Positions 26,901-34,480 of a stretch of 55,336 nucleotides of DNA are shown here, piece by piece. Source of the DNA: a virus. The notes under the pieces were generated by a model, which had not been told where the DNA came from, did no database searches, and saw only the letters and a program-made list of their open reading frames with translations. The stretch's first letter is position 1. Each line of letters starts with the position of its first letter. Location of the stretch: IMG/VR virus record IMGVR_UViG_3300027712_000039, positions 1 through 55,336 of that record; one strand, given 5' to 3'. Made by a program: the position numbers and the translations under genes.

Positions 26901-27697
26901 TGGAAAAAAACCAAGTTATCCCGATTAATCAAGACGAAGTACAAATCTACCTTAAAGAACTTAGACGTATTAAGGTAATGACTCCTGAGAGAGAAAGAGA
27001 ACTGTCGGCTAAGATGCAAACCCCCGAGACACCTGATAGTGAAAGGGCCAGTATATGTAAAGAATTGTTAGAGGGTAATTTACGATTTGTTATCACTGTT
27101 GCTAAACAGTATCAGGGGCAAGGTGTTGATTTCAGTGATTTAGTTGCTGAAGGAAATATCGGACTTATGAAGGCGATTAATAGTTTTGATTGGACGAAGA
27201 ACCTTCGTTTTATATCATATGCGGTGTGGTGGATTAGACAATCCATTCTACAGTCTTTAAATGAACACTCAAGAACAATCCGTATCCCTGTTAACGTTAT
27301 CCAAGACCTATATAAAGAGAAGAAACGTACAGACAAGACAGGTGAAAGAATTGACGACAGATTTGCTAATCTTCCATCAACGATTAATCTACAAACTCAG
27401 ATTAATGAAGATGGTGACACGTTGATTGATTTGATTGTTAACAAGGATAGTGATATGCCTGATGAGGCATTTAATAATGGCGACCAACTTAAAGACGGAT
27501 TGTTTAATATTATGAATATACTAGATGAACGTGAAAGACAGATTATTGAAGACTATTATGGTATCTCAGGTACACCAAGAACACTTGAAGATATTGGTTC
27601 AGATTTCAGTTTAACTAAGGAAAGAGTAAGACAAATTAAAGAAAAAGCGTTACGAAAATTACGTAATGAGAGTGTTACTTTGTTTGATTATATGTAA
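26897..27697 (+). CDS. Phage-encoded sigma-70 factor (RpoD-like)
   Basis: 266 residues. Region 1.2 remnant (D-E-V-Q-I-Y-L-K-E-L) is followed by region 2 at about 50-115: N-L-R-F-V-I-T-V-A-K-Q-Y, D-L-V-A-E-G-N-I-G-L-M-K-A-I, then R-F-I-S-Y-A-V-W-W-I-R-Q-S-I, the -10 reading and melting helix. A region 3 segment R-T-I-R-I-P-V-N-V and region 4 with T-L-E-D-I-G ... K-E-R-V-R-Q-I-K-E-K-A-L-R-K-L-R close it. The length and motifs fit a primary-type sigma without the acidic region 1.1. It would redirect the host RNA polymerase; candidate targets are the TATTTATA elements. Start overlaps the preceding stop. Confidence 0.9.
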   Translation: MMEKNQVIPINQDEVQIYLKELRRIKVMTPERERELSAKMQTPETPDSERASICKELLEGNLRFVITVAKQYQGQGVDFSDLVAEGNIGLMKAINSFDWTKNLRFISYAVWWIRQSILQSLNEHSRTIRIPVNVIQDLYKEKKRTDKTGERIDDRFANLPSTINLQTQINEDGDTLIDLIVNKDSDMPDEAFNNGDQLKDGLFNIMNILDERERQIIEDYYGISGTPRTLEDIGSDFSLTKERVRQIKEKALRKLRNESVTLFDYM

Positions 27698-27702
27698 TCA
27701 AC

Positions 27703-27710
27703 TATTTATT
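27703..27710 (+). promoter_or_regulatory. TATTTATT element
   Basis: One mismatch to TATTTATA, shortly after the sigma factor stop and 36 bases before the ATG at 27747. Confidence 0.3.
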
Positions 27711-27746
27711 GTTATAAATTTAATTTTAAATTATATAAAAAACATT

Positions 27747-28025
27747 ATGGAAAAATTACAGAAATACTTTATTCCCACGATTTTGGTAATCGTATTATTA
27801 TCCTTCTTTAAAGGATGTGGGACCTCAACCCAAGTTAAAACGACTGAAAAACAGGTTGAGTTATTAACAAAAAAAGTTGACTCTTTAAGTACTATCGTAG
27901 TATCTCAAGATAAACTAATTACTATTATTAAAGAAACTCCAAGTTGGAAAACTTTAGAAATTGAAGAATTGTCGGATAAGAACCATATGCCCATAAACCA
28001 TTACAAGAATGAGTTGGGACAATGA
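27747..28025 (+). CDS. Small membrane-anchored coiled-coil protein
   Basis: 92 residues from the ATG at 27747; an in-frame start at 27666 lies within the sigma factor gene and is rejected. An N-terminal hydrophobic segment (about 8-20, I-P-T-I-L-V-I-V-L-L-S-F-F) ends in K-G-C-G, a poor lipobox, and is followed by a short coiled coil (E-K-Q-V-E-L-L-T-K-K-V-D-S-L). The shape resembles small phage lysis or inner-membrane proteins. Its stop overlaps the next ATG. Confidence 0.6.
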   Translation: MEKLQKYFIPTILVIVLLSFFKGCGTSTQVKTTEKQVELLTKKVDSLSTIVVSQDKLITIIKETPSWKTLEIEELSDKNHMPINHYKNELGQ

Positions 28026-28894
28026 AAAATTGGTTTAGTAGAAATTTAACAAACATAATTTCTTTAGCCTTTGTTATTCCAATATTACTCGTAGCGTTTG
28101 TGTCAATATCACACGTTACGAGTTTTTATGGTTTATCTAATCCTTTTACTTGGGCTATATACCTTTCAGTAGGTATTGAAATTGCTGCATTATCTGCCTT
28201 AGCCGCAGTATCAGTTAACATGGGTCGTTTTGTTTACTTCCCATTTATCATCGTAACATTTATTCAAATGTTGGGAAACATATTTTTTTCATTTACATAT
28301 ATTGATGAAACGTCACAGACATTCCAAGATTGGATATCAATGGTTGGTGGGTTGTTTGAGAATATGGGGATTGAAATAACTGATTTAAACAGTCATAAGA
28401 CAGTTTTAGCTTTCTTAACTGGAGGATTACTTCCGGTTATATCTCTAACATTTGCTCACATGTTGGTAAAGTTCACTGAGAAGAATAAAGAAGTTGAGGT
28501 TGAAACTATTCCGGTAAGGGAAGAAATTAAAATAGTTTTTGACGAAACAAAAAAAACTGAAGAACCAAAAAAATGGGAACCAAGTGAAGAACAGTTGAGT
28601 CAGTTGGAAGAAATATTAAAAAATAACTATCCTGTTAAATCAGAGGTTGAACAAAAACCGTATCAACCATCAGAGGAGGATTTACGTAAGATTGAGGAAG
28701 TATTAAATGGTTATAGTAATATTGTTAATGAAAATATTGATAATAATGATGTAATAGAAGAACCTGTTGAAGAACATATTATTGAAGTTAAAGAAGACGA
28801 GATACAACCTGAAGAGGTTGAAAAAAAAAATGATATACAATTCGAGACAGATGAAAATTACAAGGTTCTAAACTATTTAAAAAGGGATGCTTAA
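28022..28894 (+). CDS. Four-span membrane protein with long acidic cytoplasmic tail
   Basis: 290 residues. Hydrophobic spans at about 12-33, 41-66, 70-92 and 127-150, then a highly charged Glu/Lys-rich tail from about 155 with two short repeats of P-S-E-E-x-L/D. The start overlaps the previous stop and its end overlaps the amidase start. In this position it may help lysis (holin-like) or anchor replication, but it is larger than a typical holin. Function unknown. Confidence 0.65.
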   Translation: MKNWFSRNLTNIISLAFVIPILLVAFVSISHVTSFYGLSNPFTWAIYLSVGIEIAALSALAAVSVNMGRFVYFPFIIVTFIQMLGNIFFSFTYIDETSQTFQDWISMVGGLFENMGIEITDLNSHKTVLAFLTGGLLPVISLTFAHMLVKFTEKNKEVEVETIPVREEIKIVFDETKKTEEPKKWEPSEEQLSQLEEILKNNYPVKSEVEQKPYQPSEEDLRKIEEVLNGYSNIVNENIDNNDVIEEPVEEHIIEVKEDEIQPEEVEKKNDIQFETDENYKVLNYLKRDA

Positions 28895-29486
28895 TATTAA
28901 AAAATATGGTAAATTTCCTAAGTTTGAAAAAAACAAAAACAAAAAACAAATAATTCTTTGTCATAGTTTTAGACCCCAAAACGAGTATTTAAGTTCATTA
29001 AAAAATCGAAATAATGGTAATTTTGATAGAATACCAAACTATTTTATAAATAAAAAGGGGGATATTATAAGTCTAATCCCTGACGATTCATATTCAAATA
29101 TTTTTACTGATAACGACATAAATAAAAATTCTATTGTCGTTTGTTTAGAGAATTTAGGATGGTTAAAAAAAACTCCGTTAGGGATGTCGTATTCTAATTG
29201 GATTGGGGATATTTATAGTAAAGATATTTTTGAAAAAAAATGGAGAGATAAGATTTGTTGGGAACCATACCCAATAGAACAGATTGATTCTCTTGTTGGA
29301 TTATCAAAAAAACTTTTGAGTAAATTTTCAATAGATAATAGATTTATTGGACATAACACAAAAGTTGAGGGTGTGAAATTATTTAATGGGATTGTTTGTC
29401 GAAGTAATTTCAACAACCGATTCACAGATTTAAGCCCATCTTTTAATTATGAATATTTTAAAAACAACATAGAAAATGAAGGATAA
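28887..29486 (+). CDS. N-acetylmuramoyl-L-alanine amidase (endolysin)
   Basis: 199 residues of Amidase_2 type. I-I-L-C-H26-S gives the first zinc histidine, followed by the strand-turn P-N-Y-F-I-N-K-K-G-D-I, I-V-V-C-L-E-N-L-G, and F-I-G-H156-N with a cysteine at 171 as likely third ligand, as in T7 lysozyme (His, His, Cys). It cuts the amide between MurNAc and the stem peptide to lyse the cell. No signal peptide, so export would need a holin. It is placed between membrane genes and the spanin-like pair, fitting a lysis cluster. Confidence 0.78.
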   Translation: MLNIKKYGKFPKFEKNKNKKQIILCHSFRPQNEYLSSLKNRNNGNFDRIPNYFINKKGDIISLIPDDSYSNIFTDNDINKNSIVVCLENLGWLKKTPLGMSYSNWIGDIYSKDIFEKKWRDKICWEPYPIEQIDSLVGLSKKLLSKFSIDNRFIGHNTKVEGVKLFNGIVCRSNFNNRFTDLSPSFNYEYFKNNIENEG

Positions 29487-30084
29487 TCAAGACATTAAAA
29501 ACCAAATTAAGATAATTAGAGATTTAATTAATAGTAAAAATCCTAACATATCTGAACACATTACTGAAATAAAAAAAACTTATTTAGTTGAACAATCTGA
29601 AAAATCTGAAGTCGACACTATAGCCACGAAGTATAATGTACCAAAAGCGGTTGAAGATGAGATTGACGATACTGACGGTAAACGAGATGAAATAGAACAA
29701 GGGTATAGAATATCAGGTGGTCTTATGGTGATTCATGGTGAAGATAGAAAAGACGTTGAGTTAACAACTGACGATAAGAAAGCGTTTCAGGAAACGATGG
29801 ATGAATTTGTTGCAGAAGTTTCGGACTTGGTTAATTTCAAACAATTAAACGTTTATAAAAACAATATTGATTGGAGTGGTAAAATAGTCGATTTTGACGT
29901 TGATTTTTATTTCACAATTGGGGAAAGTAATGGACTTTATATATCAGGTGATATGGTTAAGGTTGATGAAAACTTTTTAAATGCTATTAATAAACTTCAG
30001 ACTTACTACGAAAAGTTCAAATCTAAATGGGCTAGAATCTTAGCAAGTAGAAAGAAAACAAAACCTGATACAAATGAACAATAA
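29476..30084 (+). CDS. Unknown protein in lysis region
   Basis: 202 residues. Starts inside the last codons of the amidase gene (ATG at 29476) and ends inside the next gene's start. The first half is acidic and helical (N-I-S-E-H-I-T-E-I-K-K-T-Y), the second half has a compact domain with D-W-S-G-K-I-V-D-F-D-V-D-F-Y-F-T-I-G-E-S. No membrane segment or known motif. It may be structural; tight overlaps on both sides indicate operon co-translation. Confidence 0.65.
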   Translation: MKDNQDIKNQIKIIRDLINSKNPNISEHITEIKKTYLVEQSEKSEVDTIATKYNVPKAVEDEIDDTDGKRDEIEQGYRISGGLMVIHGEDRKDVELTTDDKKAFQETMDEFVAEVSDLVNFKQLNVYKNNIDWSGKIVDFDVDFYFTIGESNGLYISGDMVKVDENFLNAINKLQTYYEKFKSKWARILASRKKTKPDTNEQ

Positions 30085-30418
30085 AAATAATATAATTGGA
30101 ATTTTATTTTTAATTATTATTGGTTTGTTTATATACAATATTATTACAACAACCCAAATTAAAACTGATGTTGAAAAATATCAAACATCAATTGATAGTA
30201 TCCAAACAAAGATTGATTCGGTATCAATTATTAATAAAGAATTAGATAATCAACTAGCTGAGCTTGATACAAATATTACAGAAATTACTCAAGAAATTCA
30301 ATTTGTTGATAACAATATAAACATTATAAAAAATAACACAAATGAAAAAGTTGATGCTGTTGACCATTATGATAATGATGAGCTTAACCAGTTTTTCACA
30401 AATAGATACGGGAATTAA
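30074..30418 (+). CDS. Inner-membrane spanin-like protein
   Basis: 114 residues. A single N-terminal transmembrane segment (about 7-24, I-I-G-I-L-F-L-I-I-I-G-L-F-I-Y) is followed by a periplasmic coiled coil (V-E-K-Y-Q-T-S-I-D-S-I-Q-T-K-I and further heptads). This N-in membrane anchor plus coiled coil is the layout of i-spanins (Rz). The next gene starts inside its last 77 bases in another frame, as Rz1 genes do within Rz. The second protein is not a clear lipoprotein, so the spanin call remains tentative. Confidence 0.6.
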   Translation: MNNKNNIIGILFLIIIGLFIYNIITTTQIKTDVEKYQTSIDSIQTKIDSVSIINKELDNQLAELDTNITEITQEIQFVDNNINIIKNNTNEKVDAVDHYDNDELNQFFTNRYGN

Positions 30419-30764
30419 AGATACAACTAAAGTTGTTATTAGTTCACAAGTTGCTAGAAAAATTGTTAAAGATTTAATTAGGTTGGATGGTTGTATTGAA
30501 GAAAACCAACAATTATATTCTAAAATTTCTTTATTGGAGAATAGAGAAGATGAGAAAGATAAAAAGATTGAAATTTTTGAAGAAAAAGACAAAAATAATC
30601 AAATTATTATTGGAGAGAAAGACAAACAAATTGGTTTATATGTTGACATGACTAATGATTTAAAAGACGAGATTAAAACCAATAATGATAAAACTAAATG
30701 GTGGAAAGTCGGAACCTATGCGGGTGGAGGATTGACACTTTTATTATTAATACTCGCGTTTTAA
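30342..30764 (+). CDS. Secreted coiled-coil protein overlapping the spanin-like gene
   Basis: 140 residues. A clear signal peptide (MKKLMLLTIMIMMSLTSFSQ, likely cut before or at the Gln) precedes a long coiled coil (S-L-L-E-N-R-E-D-E-K-D-K-K-I and onward) and a C-terminal hydrophobic segment (about 122-139, G-G-G-L-T-L-L-L-L-I-L). The first 77 bases overlap the preceding gene in another frame. It could be an outer partner of the i-spanin-like protein, anchored by its C-terminus instead of a lipid. No lipobox cysteine is present. Confidence 0.65.
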   Translation: MKKLMLLTIMIMMSLTSFSQIDTGIKDTTKVVISSQVARKIVKDLIRLDGCIEENQQLYSKISLLENREDEKDKKIEIFEEKDKNNQIIIGEKDKQIGLYVDMTNDLKDEIKTNNDKTKWWKVGTYAGGGLTLLLLILAF

Positions 30765-30765
30765 A

Positions 30766-31008
30766 ATGGCATTTAATCAGACGGAAAAAAACGAAATAGA
30801 AAAAATTGTTAAAAAAGAAATGAAAGAATTTCTTGAGTCAAACACTTTAAAACAATTTGAAACTAAACTTATTGATATTATATCATCTGAGGTTAAGAAG
30901 GGTAGTATAAATAAAGATATAAAATTAATTGTGACTAAGTCATTACAAGATTTTTATGAGTATTTATTTACAACTAGAAACATTTGGGGTGATAGATTAA
31001 AACGATAA
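30766..31008 (+). CDS. Small helical protein, function unknown
   Basis: 80 residues, mostly charged helix (E-K-N-E-I-E-K-I-V-K-K-E-M-K-E-F) with a conserved-looking ending F-T-T-R-N-I-W-G-D-R-L-K-R. No membrane segment. Start is one base after the preceding stop, and the next gene follows after three bases. Family not recognised. Confidence 0.6.
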   Translation: MAFNQTEKNEIEKIVKKEMKEFLESNTLKQFETKLIDIISSEVKKGSINKDIKLIVTKSLQDFYEYLFTTRNIWGDRLKR

Positions 31009-31011
31009 AAC

Positions 31012-31572
31012 ATGGACATAGGACAAGAGTTAATGAAAAAAATAAGAAGTCAGTATGGACAACTTGGTCAGTCAGGTGCAAGTGCCGCTGATGATTTGAA
31101 CAAGTATTCAAAAGCATTGGAAACTAAAGAAGCGACTGGGTCAGGTTCAGCAGGTTCATTTTCAGGACCTTTATTTGGTGAAACAAAAGAGGATGAAGAA
31201 TATTGTGATACTTGTGATAAAGTTAAATCTAAATGTAAGTGTAATGACACTAAAAAAGTTGAAGCAACTGAGGCGACTGGAGCATCTTCTTCAGGACAAT
31301 ATTCAGGTCCTTCATTTTTAGCTAAATCACAGAGTAAGAAAAATTGGAGAGGAAAATCTAAAACACAAATCCCTGGTGGTAAATTTGTTGAAGTTAAAAA
31401 GAAATGTTTAACATTCCCTTATTGTAACCAAGGAGACATTAATGCTTTAAAACTCTCTGAGACTGGTGTATTTGAAAATATTGTTGATAAATTATCTAAG
31501 GAATATAATTTAAGTAAAACAACAATTACTAAAATGATTAATGAAGAAATACTAAAAAATCGAAAAAAATAA
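31012..31572 (+). CDS. Protein with duplicated EATG-SGP motif and HTH-like end
   Basis: 186 residues. The motif E-A-T-G-x-x-S-x-G-x-[FY]-S-G-P-x-F occurs twice, at residues 40-55 and 87-102, each preceded by a Lys or Thr and joined by a Cys-rich link (Y-C-D-T-C-D-K-V-K-S-K-C-K-C). The C-terminal ~30 residues (D-K-L-S-K-E-Y-N-L-S-K-T-T-I-T-K-M-I) look like a helix-turn-helix. I do not recognise a named family. Possibly a virion-associated or DNA-binding protein; the gene is followed by a TATTTATT element. Confidence 0.6.
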   Translation: MDIGQELMKKIRSQYGQLGQSGASAADDLNKYSKALETKEATGSGSAGSFSGPLFGETKEDEEYCDTCDKVKSKCKCNDTKKVEATEATGASSSGQYSGPSFLAKSQSKKNWRGKSKTQIPGGKFVEVKKKCLTFPYCNQGDINALKLSETGVFENIVDKLSKEYNLSKTTITKMINEEILKNRKK

Positions 31573-31573
31573 G

Positions 31574-31581
31574 TATTTATT
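31574..31581 (+). promoter_or_regulatory. TATTTATT element
   Basis: One mismatch to TATTTATA, one base after the stop at 31572 and 13 bases before the ATG at 31595. Confidence 0.4.
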
Positions 31582-31594
31582 ATAAAAAACTAAA

Positions 31595-32980
31595 ATGGAC
31601 CAAAACCAAAGATTATTCAGTAAAATTTTAAATGAAAGTTTAAATGAAAAGGCTGAAGAAATTACAAAAAAAATTAAGGAAAAGGTTGAAACAATGGAAG
31701 ACGTAGATAAGTACGACTTAGAAGTTGGTACTGACTATGGTTTTGATGATGAGGATGAGGATTATACCTTTATAAGAAGAGGTAAACATTCGTCACACGG
31801 ACCGTTTCATTTTAAAAGAAATAAAAAAGGTGGTGAAGTCGCCTTTGGAGAAAAAAAAATAGCAAACATGAAAAAAAGAATTAAAGAAGATGATAACGCA
31901 GGTCTTGAAGATATGGCGTTGGCAGTTGGAGCGGAACAAAAAGAAGGTAACGCTTTTACTAAAAAATTAAAAGATACACCAAAAGGTGGCAAATTTAAAT
32001 TAGGTAACAAAACTTATACAGATAACTCTGAACTTGATGAAGATTTAGGTGGTATGGGTATGGGTATGGGACATGATGATTTTGAAGATATCAATCTATC
32101 AGATGATGAAAACCCAAGAGTACAAGCTATTAAGAAAAAATATATGAGAAATTATCCTGAAGAGGTTGACCAAGAAGTTGATTTTATTTCAGGTGATGAA
32201 GAACCAGTTAATTATAGAATTAAGATGGGTGATGGTGATTTTCTTGATTTGGCGGAATCTGAATTAGTTGACATGATTGAGGAACTTGTTAATGAAGAAA
32301 AAGTAAAAGATAATCTGAAAAAGACGGGTAAATCTAAAGGAATGACCGAATACGATAGAATTTCAAAAAAAGAAAAGAAAGAAAATTCAGACGCTAATCA
32401 AGATTCTTTTAAAAAGATGGCTGACTACGTTAAGGCGGGTTCTAAAGGTAAGTTTGAATCTAATCCTGTAATGTTCCCACAAGGTAATGGAGAGTTAAGT
32501 AAAATGGAAAAACATGCGTATATTCCATCAGAATATGTTGATGAATATGTTGACGCATTTGCATATCCTGGACAAACTAATCTTGTTTATAATGAAATTA
32601 AACCAAACGATGAGTGGATTGAAATGAATATTAAGGGTAGTTCTAAAACAGGAAATGCTCAAGTTGACAAAGAAGGGAATGCGTTAGGTAATGTTGTTCC
32701 GACTAAAACGGGTGACAAATTTTATAAAAATTATAAGGATAATTTATATGGGGCTGAACAATTAAAGGCATCATATAAAAGACAAACACAACCTGTAGAT
32801 ATTGCAGGTAATGATACTCAGAAAGGTGGACTAAAGTCAAAAGGTAAAATTTCTTCACTTAGTAAGGCTGATAAAATATTAACTAAACTTGGTGAATCTA
32901 CAGAAAATGAGTCAACTAAATTATTGAATGAAGAAATGGAAACCATGAAAAAACTTATTGGATACGGATATAAGCAATAA
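31595..32980 (+). CDS. Acidic virion-internal-protein candidate
   Basis: 461 residues, very rich in Asp, Glu and Lys, no membrane segment. The N-terminus MDQNQRLFSKILNESLNE contains an L-N-E that resembles the T4 prohead protease site [IL]-x-E after a short amphipathic helix. The C-terminal end has a second such site (L-L-N-E before E-M-E-T-M-K-K-L-I-G-Y). Charged, low-complexity composition and terminal cleavage-like sites are typical of prohead core or internal proteins. Scaffold or core function is inferred. Confidence 0.6.
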   Translation: MDQNQRLFSKILNESLNEKAEEITKKIKEKVETMEDVDKYDLEVGTDYGFDDEDEDYTFIRRGKHSSHGPFHFKRNKKGGEVAFGEKKIANMKKRIKEDDNAGLEDMALAVGAEQKEGNAFTKKLKDTPKGGKFKLGNKTYTDNSELDEDLGGMGMGMGHDDFEDINLSDDENPRVQAIKKKYMRNYPEEVDQEVDFISGDEEPVNYRIKMGDGDFLDLAESELVDMIEELVNEEKVKDNLKKTGKSKGMTEYDRISKKEKKENSDANQDSFKKMADYVKAGSKGKFESNPVMFPQGNGELSKMEKHAYIPSEYVDEYVDAFAYPGQTNLVYNEIKPNDEWIEMNIKGSSKTGNAQVDKEGNALGNVVPTKTGDKFYKNYKDNLYGAEQLKASYKRQTQPVDIAGNDTQKGGLKSKGKISSLSKADKILTKLGESTENESTKLLNEEMETMKKLIGYGYKQ

Positions 32981-33009
32981 TTAGTTACTTTAAAATAATT
33001 TAATTTATA

Positions 33010-33040
33010 ATTCTCTATAGAAATATGGAGAATTTTTTTT
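33010..33040 (+). terminator. Terminator-like hairpin overlapping a start codon
   Basis: ATTCTC (33010-33015) can pair with GAGAAT (33028-33033), followed by seven Ts (33034-33040). The ATG at 33025 lies in the loop, adjoining the second stem arm, so the U-run is also the first codons of the next gene. The stem is short and AT-rich, so it may be weak or act as a control of the next gene. Confidence 0.4.
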
Positions 33041-33492
33041 TATATATATCTAAACCCGTTGACGGTGAAGAATTTGATTTTTGGGTTGACTCAAATAATA
33101 TATGTTATTTGAAAATGGAGTTATTCCAAGATTTTGTAATTTCCTTAGTTAATTTGGTTTATAGTACATATCTTGGTCATGAGACCACTATTGAGACAAA
33201 TATTAAAATAACTGAAGAAGATGATTTAAAACACTTTAATTGGTGTTGGGAAAAAACTATTAAAAATTTTAATAAGGAAGGTGTGTATTTTGAATTAGAT
33301 GGGGAACATAAGACTTTTATAAAAAGTTTTTTGGATGAAACTTTTTACTCTCAAAAAGTCGCTGAGGTTAGAATGTCTTTAGTTAAGTTTTTCTCTGAAG
33401 TTTTTAATATGGATACTATTTTTACTAAATCGGATTTAGATTTGTTAACTACTTTGTATAAATCGTTAGAAAAAAACGTAAAAGTAAATTGA
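33025..33492 (+). CDS. Unknown protein
   Basis: 155 residues, mixed alpha/beta composition, aromatic-rich N-terminus (M-E-N-F-F-L-Y-I-S-K-P) and a helical C-terminus. No recognised motif and no membrane segment. Its first codons overlap a terminator-like hairpin, which might limit its transcription. Function unknown. Confidence 0.6.
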   Translation: MENFFLYISKPVDGEEFDFWVDSNNICYLKMELFQDFVISLVNLVYSTYLGHETTIETNIKITEEDDLKHFNWCWEKTIKNFNKEGVYFELDGEHKTFIKSFLDETFYSQKVAEVRMSLVKFFSEVFNMDTIFTKSDLDLLTTLYKSLEKNVKVN

Positions 33493-33552
33493 CAATAATT
33501 TAAAAACCTTTATTCTTGATATTATAATAAACAATTTTTAATTTTTAATTAA

Positions 33553-33729
33553 ATGGAGACTGTAGAAAAAATCAAAGAATTAACTGAATTGCTTTCAGTT
33601 GATGCTGGCAAATTCTATAACGGTAATAAAAGTGCTGGAACTCGAGCTAGAAAAAGTGCTCAAGAGTTAAAGGCGTTATTACAACAATTTAGAGGAGAAA
33701 TTTTAGAAGGTAAAAAAAAGGATGCTTAA
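33553..33729 (+). CDS. Hc1-like histone H1 family protein
   Basis: 58 residues: M-E-T-V-E-K-I-K-E-L, then D-A-G-K-F-Y-N-G-N-K-S-A-G-T-R-A-R-K, then Q-E-L-K-A-L-L-Q-Q-F-R. The G-N-K-x-A-G-T-R-A-R-K motif with flanking helices is the signature of the short Hc1/histone H1-like proteins that are widespread in Bacteroidota genomes. They bind and compact DNA without sequence specificity. The start ATG is at 33553 and the stop TAA at 33727, with the next gene's ATG inside the last codons (33722). On a phage it may condense the genome or the host nucleoid. Confidence 0.8.
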   Translation: METVEKIKELTELLSVDAGKFYNGNKSAGTRARKSAQELKALLQQFRGEILEGKKKDA

Positions 33730-33913
33730 TATAACGTCAATATTTTTATTTCTCTTTGTTCTTAGCATTTTAAATGTGTTTAGAATTTCATTTATTTTTT
33801 TAAGGGCCCTACTACAAACTTCACCTGAAAGGTTAAAGTTAAGTGGTAGGGACCTCTTAATTTTCTATTTAACTTTAAGTTATATTATAACCTACACTAT
33901 TGATTTATCATGA
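33722..33913 (+). CDS. Small two-span membrane protein
   Basis: 63 residues with hydrophobic segments at about 4-29 and 43-61, separated by a charged loop (T-S-P-E-R-L-K-L-S-G-R-D). Starts inside the last codons of the Hc1-like gene and its stop overlaps the next start (ATGA), which supports a real, coupled gene. Role unknown. Confidence 0.65.
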   Translation: MLNITSIFLFLFVLSILNVFRISFIFLRALLQTSPERLKLSGRDLLIFYLTLSYIITYTIDLS

Positions 33914-34353
33914 GCATATATAAAGAATTAACACCGATTATAGATTATTTAACACAAATTAGAAAACTTGAAAACTACTTAGTGTTTGATGTGGCTTTCC
34001 CCATGACTTGGAAAATTTTAAAAAAACACATAATTGAGGATAAGTTTGTTAATAATGGTACTTCAAATGAGTTATTGAATTTATCATTTGTTAGCGAGTA
34101 TGACGAAAAAAATATTAATATTATTCAGGATAATATTTTGAATATTATTAATTATAATTTAGAGAGAGAGGAGAAGGAAAGATTATTAGAAATGAAGATT
34201 AATGAATTAAAAACTATTTTTGATAAAGAGTCATTAGATAACCTTAAAAATTTTAAATTTGATATTAACAAAAAAATAAGTTTAAACGATGTTAAATCCA
34301 GACCAAGCACAGAAGTTATTGAACTCCCTAGTATCATCGCAGAAGAAGGATAA
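33910..34353 (+). CDS. Unknown protein
   Basis: 147 residues, mainly helical, with a charged segment around 85-125 (N-L-E-R-E-E-K-E-R-L-L-E). No recognised motif. Both ends overlap neighbours (ATGA at 33910; the next ATG at 34289 is in another frame), a pattern of dense co-translated small genes. Confidence 0.6.
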   Translation: MSIYKELTPIIDYLTQIRKLENYLVFDVAFPMTWKILKKHIIEDKFVNNGTSNELLNLSFVSEYDEKNINIIQDNILNIINYNLEREEKERLLEMKINELKTIFDKESLDNLKNFKFDINKKISLNDVKSRPSTEVIELPSIIAEEG

Positions 34354-34480
34354 GGATGATTTAGAACGACAAAAAAAACAAATGGCTGAATTGTTCAAAC
34401 AATTTAAAAAAGAAGATTTGTTTAAACCAAAAGAAAAATTAACATTATGGCAGAGAATACGAAAAGTGATGAATTTCTAA
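34289..34480 (+). CDS. Small charged helical protein
   Basis: 63 residues, coiled-coil-like (D-D-L-E-R-Q-K-K-Q-M-A-E-L-F-K-Q-F) with a basic end (L-W-Q-R-I-R-K-V-M). It overlaps both the previous gene (65 bases) and the next one (34 bases) in other frames. The ATG start and helix-rich composition support it, but it is short and function is unknown. Confidence 0.5.
   Translation: MLNPDQAQKLLNSLVSSQKKDKDDLERQKKQMAELFKQFKKEDLFKPKEKLTLWQRIRKVMNF

Noticed and set aside
27666-27746. Upstream start for the small membrane protein at 27747
   Set aside because: It would begin within the end of the sigma factor gene and add an unlikely hydrophobic stretch; the ATG at 27747 fits a normal N-terminal anchor.
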